NCBI GenBank assembly: GCA_007117275.1
Contig: SKGV01000112.1
Span: 1 to 10,120 of the forward strand
From: Methylophaga sp.
GTDB lineage: Bacteria; Pseudomonadota; Gammaproteobacteria; Nitrosococcales; Methylophagaceae
Length of the DNA stretch: 10,120 bases
Direction of reading: 5' to 3'
Part shown: in pieces, positions 1-6,539 of the stretch
Position numbering within the stretch: position 1 is the first letter of the stretch
Layout of the letters: each line of letters opens with the position of its first letter
The notes under the pieces: generated by a model
Told to the model about the DNA's origin: nothing
Seen by the model: only the letters and a program-made list of their open reading frames with translations
The model's database searches: none
Position numbers and translations under genes: made by a program

Positions 1-167
1 ATCAACATACTGTCGGTGATGTCAATAACAAACAATGTATCAACGACTTTGATATCGCGATCCACATGTGGAAACCACAAGGCTGCCATAATTAATAGAA
101 CAGCGGTGCACATAGCCACTGCCGTAAGGCGTATACGTTGCAGATAATTAATGGTGCGCCCAGCCAT
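1..167 (-). CDS. mxaL: MxaL, VWA-domain methanol dehydrogenase maturation protein (5' part only)
   Basis: Only the first 55 codons lie in the window; the gene continues past the left edge. Translating from the ATG at 165-167 gives a short basic N-terminus, one hydrophobic segment (about residues 14-33), then a beta strand ending in the metal-site motif D49-I-T-D-S53-M. This is the start of a von Willebrand A domain, probably on the periplasmic side. Upstream in frame there is a stop before any other start codon, so this ATG is the likely start, with a weak GGAA-type ribosome site. The identity as MxaL rests on its place after mxaK in an mxaRSACK series and on the membrane-anchored VWA layout. 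In known methylotrophs MxaA, MxaK and MxaL are needed for calcium insertion into methanol dehydrogenase. It lies 57 bp after mxaK, the largest gap in this operon downstream of mxaR. Confidence 0.8.
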   Translation of the reverse strand, partial: MAGRTINYLQRIRLTAVAMCTAVLLIMAALWFPHVDRDIKVVDTLFVIDITDSML

Positions 168-224
168 CTCGATTCCGAATGTTAATTGCAATATGGGTTG
201 AGTGTTGCCAAGTGGCTAAGTGCA

Positions 225-764
225 TCATGGTAAGTCAACCTTGAATGCCTTGCTCTCTATCGACAACTCCTCACTGATGAATTCTCTCTCAAAAAAGCCA
301 TCCAGTGTTGGATCTTCAGGCACTAATCTGAGTGCTAATTCCAGGTTATAACGGGCATCCCACATATCAGGATCCAGACGCAAAGCCATCCGGTAGTCCT
401 GTTTTGCCAGTTCAACCAGTGTAATGTGGCCGCCGTGATCACTGATCAAAGCGATCGCTTCTTTGAAATTCAAATTCCCCCGATTGAAATAGCTGGAGGC
501 TAACATGGCCGCTTCGGCATTGAGCATACTCATTGTATAGGCTTCGCGGGCAGCGTTGATGTCACCCTCAGCCGCATCAGCAATGGCTCTGGCAAACCAT
601 GCCTGCGGCAAGCCCGGCGTCTGTTCAGTTGCGCCAGGGTCAGCAATGAAGCTGTTCACCGATTGAAACTGCAAAAACTTCGCCGTGCCCATCAGCAACC
701 ACACAGCCGACAATACAGCAAGCAGCACTATTGCCCAATGCAGAAACATTAATTTCTTATTCAT
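225..764 (-). CDS. mxaK: MxaK, membrane-anchored TPR-like methanol dehydrogenase maturation protein
   Basis: The 179-residue product has one N-terminal membrane anchor (about residues 7-29), followed by a soluble, probably periplasmic, alpha-helical region. That region resembles tetratricopeptide repeats: an Ala-rich helix pair near residues 55-95, and a later repeat around the Y-R-M-A-L-R-L-D-P and W-D-A-R-Y-N-L-E motifs. The size, the layout and the position between mxaC and mxaL fit MxaK, which works with MxaA and MxaL in maturation (calcium insertion) of the PQQ methanol dehydrogenase. The start codon lies inside the 3' end of mxaC (8 bp overlap), suggesting coupled translation. I assign it from context plus layout rather than from a catalytic motif. 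It could formally be any TPR protein of a Bat-type operon, but the neighbours make MxaK much more likely. Confidence 0.82.
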   Translation of the reverse strand: MNKKLMFLHWAIVLLAVLSAVWLLMGTAKFLQFQSVNSFIADPGATEQTPGLPQAWFARAIADAAEGDINAAREAYTMSMLNAEAAMLASSYFNRGNLNFKEAIALISDHGGHITLVELAKQDYRMALRLDPDMWDARYNLELALRLVPEDPTLDGFFEREFISEELSIESKAFKVDLP

Positions 765-1773
765 GCGCTTTTCTCACTCCCCACAGTGTGTACAACTGTG
801 ATGCACTTAGCAGCAGCAATGCAAGCATCGCTAACCACAAAAAGAGGTCTGCACGCGGCTGACGTGGCAGAGTATCTTGAACCACCAGCGTCTGATATTG
901 CTGACTGTCTATCTCATCAATCGCGTTGGCAAAATCTTCCATAGAACCTGCTTCAAATGCTCGATATGGCACAGCAAGCCCCTGGAAAAACTCATGCAGT
1001 CGCCGTTCAACTGTGTCGACCCACAAGAGGTTATCATTCTCCCCCGGCTCCAGCGTCATCGACATCATTGGCCTCAGGAAAATCCAATAAAGCGTTAGGT
1101 TGTTTTGTCGATACAGCTCGGTGATGTAGGCCTGTTCTTCTTTTGGAATCACCGCTCCACCATCGGATATCAGTAATACGATACGCGATCCACGGTACAC
1201 CTCTCGCTCAAACATCTCAGCGGCTTCGATGAGTGCGTTGCCAATATTGGTATCAGACAATCCCCGTCCCAATGACCCCGCTTCAATCGTGGCAAGAATC
1301 GCATCACGACTGTAGGTAAGCGGCAATAACTCCTGAGAGTTGGCACTGAAAAACACATAACCAAAACGATCATCGGGCCTGCGTTTAACAAACTCCGTCA
1401 GATAGTCCTTGGAGACACGCCGACGACTGTCATCACCATGTGGGCTTCGCATAGCTGCTTGATGCACAACAGCAAATGGATCATCCATACTTCGACTGCG
1501 GTCTACCAAAATGACCACCTCCGCGCCCTGCCCGTAACGATCAACCAATTGCTCGGGCACAAAGGGGCCAGCCAAGGCAACAATGAGTCCGACAATGGTT
1601 AAACTTGCCAATGCCCTAAGCAGAAAAGAAATTGCTTTGGATAGTGGATCGACCGGTACCAGCCGCACCCATGCGACTTTTTTATCGTGATTTTGGTTAA
1701 GCCAGGGTAACAGTGCCAAGGGCAGCAATAACAGCAGGAAGGGCATTGTCCAGCCAAACCCAGTAACACTCAT
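757..1773 (-). CDS. mxaC: MxaC, membrane VWA-domain protein of methanol dehydrogenase maturation
   Basis: The 338-residue protein has a BatA-like layout: two N-terminal membrane segments (about 8-25 and 50-70), a VWA domain, and a C-terminal membrane segment (about 309-330). The metal-ion-dependent adhesion site is complete: D91-R-S93-R-S95-M at the first strand, a Thr in the S-D-T-N-I-G-N loop, and an Asp in L-L-I-S-D-G-G. MxaC belongs to the mxa accessory set found in methanol-oxidising bacteria. It is thought to act with the MxaR ATPase in assembling periplasmic methanol dehydrogenase, though its exact step is not settled. The ATG overlaps the mxaA stop in an ATGA arrangement, and its own 3' end overlaps mxaK by 8 bp, so all three are almost certainly one transcript with coupled translation. 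Confidence 0.88.
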   Translation of the reverse strand: MSVTGFGWTMPFLLLLLPLALLPWLNQNHDKKVAWVRLVPVDPLSKAISFLLRALASLTIVGLIVALAGPFVPEQLVDRYGQGAEVVILVDRSRSMDDPFAVVHQAAMRSPHGDDSRRRVSKDYLTEFVKRRPDDRFGYVFFSANSQELLPLTYSRDAILATIEAGSLGRGLSDTNIGNALIEAAEMFEREVYRGSRIVLLISDGGAVIPKEEQAYITELYRQNNLTLYWIFLRPMMSMTLEPGENDNLLWVDTVERRLHEFFQGLAVPYRAFEAGSMEDFANAIDEIDSQQYQTLVVQDTLPRQPRADLFLWLAMLALLLLSASQLYTLWGVRKAHE

Positions 1774-2615
1774 GCCAGCTTCTCCCTTACGCGGCAGGCT
1801 TTGGCAAGTGCATAGATTTCATCGAAATCAACGGTACTGGCCGCTTCTTTGGCAAAGAAGTGGGCGGTTGATTGCTGATAAAACCGTTCAACCTTATCCT
1901 GTAAAGGTTCAAGCCAAGGTGCGGCATCCCAGATAGCTTGAAGATGACTATTGACAATCACCGTACCCGCAGTCTGGTTGAAAGCTTCATGCAGCAGACG
2001 TGTGGCGACATCTGCGTCCTTTCGGCCACGCCATTTCATCAAAAACAACTGAAACACAACATTGACAAATGGTTTGCGATGGCGTGGTCGCAGACCCAAA
2101 TGCCAGGCCGCCAGCACCAGCAGCGACACTATTAGCATCCACAAAGCCAACTGGATCTGTTGTCTGACAGCATCAGTTGCCAAGACAAGCGATGCATGAT
2201 CAGCTTCCAGCATCGCTGCGCGAATGTCCCCGATGTCAGCCGCCAACATTGAGCCGATAGTCATCGGCACACCCGGCACTGAGACAAACTGGCCTTGTGT
2301 GGTACGCACTGTGAATTCAGGGGTTTCAAGTGCCTGTTTTTCAATTGGCACATTGATCAACTGAAAGTGCATTGTTAAGCCGTTCTCGGTCAGCTCGGTT
2401 CTGTTAAGGTGCAGCCATGCGCCATATCGACGGTCTCGTTGTGGCAGGGAACTGTTGTCGATGGTCATTGCTGGGTCAGGCATAGTGATGGTCAAAACAA
2501 CTTCATCCCCTAGCTGCAAGCCCCAGCTTCGCTCAAGACTGGCCGTGGCTACTTGCTCATCGGCGAGGGCAGACAAGGACAACACACAAAACAATAACAG
2601 GCTGACAAAACGCAT
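1770..2615 (-). CDS. mxaA: MxaA, periplasm-facing methanol dehydrogenase maturation protein
   Basis: The 281-residue protein begins with a clear signal peptide (about residues 1-18, cleavage likely after A-L-A). A beta-rich periplasmic domain follows, then one membrane helix near residues 157-175 and a basic cytoplasmic tail with helical content. This resembles BatD-type partners of VWA proteins and matches MxaA, which is required for calcium incorporation into methanol dehydrogenase in known methylotrophs. An AGGAA ribosome site stands 8 bases before the ATG. The gene follows mxaS by only 11 bp, and its stop overlaps the mxaC start (ATGA). Identification rests on layout and on the conserved order R-S-A-C-K-L; there is no catalytic motif to confirm it. 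Confidence 0.83.
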   Translation of the reverse strand: MRFVSLLLFCVLSLSALADEQVATASLERSWGLQLGDEVVLTITMPDPAMTIDNSSLPQRDRRYGAWLHLNRTELTENGLTMHFQLINVPIEKQALETPEFTVRTTQGQFVSVPGVPMTIGSMLAADIGDIRAAMLEADHASLVLATDAVRQQIQLALWMLIVSLLVLAAWHLGLRPRHRKPFVNVVFQLFLMKWRGRKDADVATRLLHEAFNQTAGTVIVNSHLQAIWDAAPWLEPLQDKVERFYQQSTAHFFAKEAASTVDFDEIYALAKACRVREKLA

Positions 2616-2626
2616 GAATGAAATTC

Positions 2627-3529
2627 CTATGATTTTTTCATGGTGTAGAAATACTGCGTCAATTGCTGCGCAGTGATATCACCATTGACAAACAACGGCC
2701 TGACCCGATGACGCATAAAACAATTGGTCAGTTGCTCAAAGTGATCTGCCATCATTTGGCGCCAGCGTCGCTGGATACTTGGCCGCATCCAGACACTTTG
2801 ACGAGTACCCGTTTCTGAATCGCGGATCTCGGTCCATCCGGCATGTGATGGAATATGATCGACATCATCATGCTGCCAGACGACCGGAACAACGGTGTAA
2901 TGAGACAACTTACGCAAGGTGCGATCCAGTAGTTCGATATCAAAGCAGAAGTCAGAAGCCAGAAATACCATTGCGTGTGAGCTGGTCACCAAATCAGCAC
3001 TGTGAAACAGGCCTTCTGCCCCGGCTATTTTTGATGGGTTCGCAGCCAGCAGCATATCAGCAGCCAGCATCGGTGCACTGCGTTGCCGAGTCGGCATGAT
3101 CGACACCTCTTGCCGCCACTCATTGTCAAAGCTGGCCATTGCAAAGCGATCACCAAAGCCAATCGCGGAATGCGCCACCATATGTGCCAATTTCGCCAGG
3201 CGGGTGTGCTCCTCACTCGAGACTGACATTGATTGGCTAATATCAGCCAGCAACCATAGAGTAATGGCAGAACGTTGCTGGTAACGACGCACCAGCCATC
3301 GTTGTTGTTCGGTTGCCAACGGGTCAGCCAGTTGATTTCTGACACTGGCCCGTATATCGAGACGTCGCGGGTCAGCGTAATCAAACAAATCAGCAAACCC
3401 CGCAAAGCGATCACCACTGCCTAATGAGGTGCCAGTATGAGCTCCAGGCACATGACCATAAACCTTGTGCGGAAACCGGTAGCTAAATTCCTCCGGCTGA
3501 ATGTTCAGTCGTGACATAGAATCGGTCAT
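2627..3529 (-). CDS. mxaS: MxaS, DUF58-family protein of methanol dehydrogenase maturation
   Basis: The 300-residue protein shows no membrane segment and is probably cytoplasmic. It carries the DUF58 signature D-Y-A-D-P-R-R-L-D-I-R-A-S near residues 50-62 (usual family form: Y-x-x-G-D-x-x-R-x-I-D-W). A VWA-like fold follows, with a metal-site motif D96-I-S98-Q-S100-M. DUF58 proteins pair with MoxR ATPases in many bacteria, and MxaS is the member in the methanol dehydrogenase cluster. Its start codon shares one base with the mxaR stop (TAATG), the tight coupling expected for partner proteins. In M. extorquens mxaS lies in the mxa operon; its biochemical step is not known. The family is certain from the motifs; the MxaS name follows from the neighbours. 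Confidence 0.87.
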   Translation of the reverse strand: MTDSMSRLNIQPEEFSYRFPHKVYGHVPGAHTGTSLGSGDRFAGFADLFDYADPRRLDIRASVRNQLADPLATEQQRWLVRRYQQRSAITLWLLADISQSMSVSSEEHTRLAKLAHMVAHSAIGFGDRFAMASFDNEWRQEVSIMPTRQRSAPMLAADMLLAANPSKIAGAEGLFHSADLVTSSHAMVFLASDFCFDIELLDRTLRKLSHYTVVPVVWQHDDVDHIPSHAGWTEIRDSETGTRQSVWMRPSIQRRWRQMMADHFEQLTNCFMRHRVRPLFVNGDITAQQLTQYFYTMKKS

Positions 3530-4548
3530 TAGGGTGTGGGAATGTGATCACGAAGCGCCGACAAGAACAGCGGCATAATCTTTTCACGACGACCTTCATA
3601 CACCGGAGACAAGAACACTCTGTGCGTTAATGCAGCTTGAAGCACAGTGTGGATATCCTCCGGTAAGACATGGTCTCTAGACTCAAGCCAGGCGCATACT
3701 TTAGCTGCACGCACCAGTGCAGACATACCACGTACACTCGCGCCTGCCACCACTAGATCTTCGATAAAAATATCCGGTAACTGTAGATCCAGTTTTTCTG
3801 GCTGCCAAGTGGCATCCCAGATGCGGACCACATAATTTTCAATTTCGGGAGACACAAAAATCGCTTTCTGGATCTGCGTATCAAGTTCGTTCAAATCACG
3901 GTAATCCAGCAAAGGCTCGGTCACACTGGCCAACAAAGCATCGACATCGTGGAACGCCGGGTCAAAAATCAGCTTACGACGTGTGGCATCCTGCTCAGGT
4001 CGACTGATATTAATTTCAAAAAGAAAACGATCACGCGCCGCGGCACTCAGCTCAAAAGTTTCTTCTTTTTCGACGGCATTTCTGTCGGCAAATACCACCA
4101 TATGCGGAAAACGAAATTCCTTGCCAAAGGCATCAACACTTCTCTCTGCCATAGCGCGCAGCAGCAAGGACTGGACCTGAGGACGCGCACGGTTGATCTC
4201 ATTAAAGAAAAATACAGCCGTTTCTTCACCTTTGGAAATTAGTGGACCGGGGTCAATGACCGGTTTGCCGTCGGCATTCACCCAGGCACTGTAGAGCAGG
4301 TCATTCGGCATCAAATCGACGCTGCCTTCGATCCTGCCAAAAGCCCCGCCAAGGGCTTTAGCAAAGGCTCTAAGCAATGTCGTTTTACCGACCCCCACAC
4401 CGCCTTCAAGCAGGACGTGTCCACGTGAGTGCAAGGCGATCAGAATCAATCTGACCGCTTTCTCCTGACCGATCACGACCTGATTGACGACTTTTTCCAT
4501 TGCCAGCGCATGCTCGCGTGCAGTCTCAAATTGCTGCAAATCCGCCAT
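3529..4548 (-). CDS. mxaR: MxaR, MoxR-family AAA+ ATPase
   Basis: The 339-residue cytoplasmic AAA+ ATPase is of the MoxR family, thought to act as a chaperone-like motor for VWA partners (here MxaS, MxaC and MxaL) in methanol dehydrogenase assembly. Visible motifs are the V-I-G-Q-E box (25-29), Walker A G49-G-V-G-V-G-K55-T56, a Walker B-like stretch F-F-F-N116-E117-I-N-R-A, sensor 1 at A-D-R-N157, and the D-R-F motif at 173-175. The C-terminal lid carries an S-V-R-G-M-S-A-L sensor-2 region. The Walker B aspartate is replaced by Asn, while the catalytic Glu and Walker A Lys are kept. It begins 25 bp after the 137-residue membrane gene and is probably co-transcribed with it. A weak GAGGGG ribosome site precedes the ATG. 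Confidence 0.9.
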   Translation of the reverse strand: MADLQQFETAREHALAMEKVVNQVVIGQEKAVRLILIALHSRGHVLLEGGVGVGKTTLLRAFAKALGGAFGRIEGSVDLMPNDLLYSAWVNADGKPVIDPGPLISKGEETAVFFFNEINRARPQVQSLLLRAMAERSVDAFGKEFRFPHMVVFADRNAVEKEETFELSAAARDRFLFEINISRPEQDATRRKLIFDPAFHDVDALLASVTEPLLDYRDLNELDTQIQKAIFVSPEIENYVVRIWDATWQPEKLDLQLPDIFIEDLVVAGASVRGMSALVRAAKVCAWLESRDHVLPEDIHTVLQAALTHRVFLSPVYEGRREKIMPLFLSALRDHIPTP

Positions 4549-4573
4549 TATCTCAATCCCCTCATTCTGATTT

Positions 4574-4987
4574 TTAGACCAAACGTCCTAATGCAAACTG
4601 CAGCAATGTAGCTGCAATCCAGACAAAACCGACCGTAGTGATGACAAAACTCACCGCTGAGAATATTTTCCAGCGTTTCTTATCCCAGAAGTTTGTATCG
4701 AATGCCGCGACCACAAAAATCGTCGGATTCGTAAAACCGCCAATAGCAACACACCAGCAGGCTATCACAGGTAACGCTATTCCTGCACCCATCGCTGACC
4801 CATAGAAGCCTAAGCTGAACAGCGCCATCAGCGCGTAATCGATATGGGCACGAATCATGGTTTTGTAATCCACCAGAAAATCACCATCGATACCCTTGAT
4901 GGGAAACCAGCGCGCAAAGGTCATCAGCCAGGCCGACAAAATCAAAGCGGCAATCATTGCGACCGCACCAATCAATAAAATCTCCAT
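4574..4987 (-). CDS. Small four-helix membrane protein of unknown function, first gene of the mxaRSACKL operon
   Basis: I do not recognise this 137-residue gene with certainty. It is strongly hydrophobic, with about four membrane segments (roughly residues 3-25, 50-68, 70-94 and 107-131). Polar marks worth noting are R46-A-H48 at the entry to helix 2, and G83-G-F-T-N87-P at helix 3. From memory, these positions resemble the R-A-H and G-W-S-N motifs of styrene oxide isomerase, a small four-helix membrane enzyme that binds haem through that histidine. The likeness is partial and unverified. A good AGGAG ribosome site stands 7 bases before the ATG and a promoter stands further up, so this gene opens the operon; mxaR follows after 25 bp. 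It is not MxaI, which is a small soluble exported Lys-rich subunit. Reality of the gene is well supported; function is open. Confidence 0.8.
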   Translation of the reverse strand: MEILLIGAVAMIAALILSAWLMTFARWFPIKGIDGDFLVDYKTMIRAHIDYALMALFSLGFYGSAMGAGIALPVIACWCVAIGGFTNPTIFVVAAFDTNFWDKKRWKIFSAVSFVITTVGFVWIAATLLQFALGRLV

Positions 4988-5011
4988 TGGTCTCTCCTAA
5001 AAATTATTCTT

Positions 5012-5039
5012 TTTATAGACACCCTTGTTTTGGGTTCAA
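5012..5039 (-). promoter_or_regulatory. Sigma70-type promoter for the membrane gene and mxaRSACKL operon
   Basis: Read on the minus strand, TTGAAC (5034-5039) is followed by a 16-base spacer and TATAAA (5012-5017). Both boxes are close to consensus. They lie about 25 bases upstream of the first ATG, leaving room for the AGGAG ribosome site in between. The spacer and -35 overlap a short ACCC-N7-GGGT inverted repeat (5021-5035), which could hold a regulator. The promoter is predicted only from the sequence. Confidence 0.6.
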
Positions 5040-5086
5040 AGCAATAGTAACGAATGTTAAGGGTAATAAAAGCGCATTGCAGCGTG

Positions 5087-5103
5087 TCGGGCAAATTTCC
5101 CGA
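5087..5103. promoter_or_regulatory. Imperfect palindrome in the mxaY upstream region, possible operator
   Basis: The 17-base element TCGGG-CAAATTT-CCCGA has 5-bp perfect outer arms. They extend to 8 bp (TCGGG-AAA against TTTCCCGA) if one C is bulged. It sits between the divergent promoter region and the ribosome site of the small leader ORF, so it could be a regulator site or a weak RNA hairpin in the mxaY leader. No U-tract follows, so it is not a usual terminator. A function is inferred only from symmetry and position. Confidence 0.3.
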
Positions 5104-5118
5104 ACGGAGATCAAGGCT

Positions 5119-5178
5119 ATGCTTGCCGTCCATCAACGCCTAAACTTGAATAACCGTTCTGAATGTCTATCTGAATGA
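5119..5178 (+). CDS. Possible 19-residue leader peptide coupled to mxaY
   Basis: A short ORF starts with ATG at 5119, has a GGAG sequence (5106-5109) nine bases ahead of it, and encodes MLAVHQRLNLNNRSECLSE. Its TGA stop overlaps the mxaY start codon in an ATGA arrangement. The mxaY ATG itself has no purine-rich ribosome site in the preceding 20 bases, so ribosomes ending this ORF could restart on mxaY. The peptide is hydrophilic with no recognised domain, and its role, if real, would be in translation coupling rather than as a protein. It could also be chance, since short ORFs are common. Confidence 0.4.
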   Translation: MLAVHQRLNLNNRSECLSE

Positions 5179-6539
5179 ATCTGCAATTATTACTGCTGTT
5201 AAGAATCGTACTCATCACCCTGTTTTGCTTGCTGGCGAGTGCCACTTACGTGATCTATCAGACCGATCAGATGGCCAGACAAGAAGCTGTGTCGACAGCT
5301 GAACGCATTGATCGTGAGTTGTACCAGCAGATTAAACGTATTCATCAGGGCTATGATCGGGCAACAGCATTTCCGGATATTCGTCTGTGGCAAAGCATCA
5401 ATAGCCTGCCAGGCTCTTGTGTCAGCTTTGAGTCGGTCAGCAGTCGACGTCAACGCAATCTGTGTCAGGAAGTTGATTTGGAAAACCGTGACTGGCCTGT
5501 GTGGTTTGGTCAGTTGTATCTGCAAGTATTCAACCCTCATTATGAGGTCGAACGAGAATTCGTATACAACGCATTCAGTTACGGCAGGATAATTATTTCA
5601 CTGAATCAGCAGGCCGAAATATCAAGGGCCTGGCAAAACCTGCAAAGTCTAATGGGCGTGACCATGATGACAGTACTTGCTTTATCGATGCTGTTCTTTG
5701 TCACGGTCAGTCAAATACTCAGACCTGCTAAACACATTGTGAGAGGCCTTGAACAAATGCGTAATGGGGATCTGGCAAAACGTTTGCCAAGATTCGATGT
5801 GACGGAGTGGCGTCGCACCAGTAATGCCATCAATGCACTGGCAGATTCTCATCAGAAGATTATAAATAAAAACAAAAGCTTGGCATTAAAACTTATTAAC
5901 TTACAAGAAGAGGAGCATCGGTATATTGCTCGTGAATTACATGATGAGTTTGGTCAATGTTTGTCAGGTATCAACGCAATATCTGCCTCCATTCGTCAAA
6001 CGGCCCACCAAGAGTGTCCGACCATACTGGATGAGCTTGATCGTATTCAAGATATCACTGAGCATATGATGATTGCGCTAAGAAACCTGCAAACTCGACT
6101 GCGCCCCATCGAGATTGATGATATCGGCCTGCAACAGAGTCTAAAAAAACTGATCAAAAGCTGGAACCAACGCAGCCAGAACGGCACACAATACTTGTTG
6201 AATTGCGATAATAGGATTGATCAACTACCAGAGCCGTTGCCGGTTAATTTGTACCGTATCGTTCAGGAAAGCCTGACAAATATCGCCAAACACGCCAATG
6301 CGACGCTGGCAGAGGTGCACATCAGCCTCAACGAACAACATGTGCACATCAGTATAGATGATAATGGCGATAACCGTGCCAGCCCGATTGAACCTACGCT
6401 AGGCGTCGGCCTGTTGGGTATTCGCGAACGCGTATCAGCACTTGGTGGACAGTTCCTGATCAGCAGAGGCAAGCAACACGGCTGGTCGATTCAAATCAAA
6501 CTGCCGATCAATGAGGCACCGGAGCACAAAACATCATGA
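5175..6539 (+). CDS. mxaY: MoxY/MxaY-type membrane sensor histidine kinase
   Basis: The 454-residue sensor kinase is of the NarX/UhpB (HisKA_3) class. Order of parts: membrane helix 1 (about 7-28), a periplasmic sensor of about 130 residues with two cysteines (C82, C97), membrane helix 2 (about 159-182), and HAMP (about 183-228, starting R-P). The dimerisation/phosphotransfer helix follows with E254-L-H256-D-E, where H256 is the likely phosphorylated residue, then an HATPase domain with N-box E-S-L-T-N369, D395-D-N-G398 and G410-V-G-L-L-G. The periplasmic part is the type called LapD/MoxY N-terminal. In Paracoccus the MoxY/MoxX pair controls methanol dehydrogenase expression, and the position back-to-back with the mxa operon supports the same role. 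The stop overlaps the regulator gene (ATGA). The signal sensed is not visible. No convincing promoter was found upstream. Confidence 0.85.
   Translation: MNLQLLLLLRIVLITLFCLLASATYVIYQTDQMARQEAVSTAERIDRELYQQIKRIHQGYDRATAFPDIRLWQSINSLPGSCVSFESVSSRRQRNLCQEVDLENRDWPVWFGQLYLQVFNPHYEVEREFVYNAFSYGRIIISLNQQAEISRAWQNLQSLMGVTMMTVLALSMLFFVTVSQILRPAKHIVRGLEQMRNGDLAKRLPRFDVTEWRRTSNAINALADSHQKIINKNKSLALKLINLQEEEHRYIARELHDEFGQCLSGINAISASIRQTAHQECPTILDELDRIQDITEHMMIALRNLQTRLRPIEIDDIGLQQSLKKLIKSWNQRSQNGTQYLLNCDNRIDQLPEPLPVNLYRIVQESLTNIAKHANATLAEVHISLNEQHVHISIDDNGDNRASPIEPTLGVGLLGIRERVSALGGQFLISRGKQHGWSIQIKLPINEAPEHKTS

Noticed and set aside
3949..4242. A 97-codon plus-strand frame inside mxaR.
   Set aside because: Antisense shadow of a conserved ATPase with a low-complexity Lys/Phe stretch and no ribosome site of note.
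4574..4987. Reading the 137-residue gene as MxaI, the small methanol dehydrogenase subunit.
   Set aside because: MxaI is a short soluble exported Lys-rich protein; this product is an almost wholly hydrophobic membrane protein.
4957..5178. A 73-codon plus-strand reading frame ending at the mxaY start.
   Set aside because: Its TTG start lies inside the opposite-strand membrane gene and the upper part looks non-coding. Only the final 19 codons, with an ATG and a ribosome site, are kept as a possible leader.
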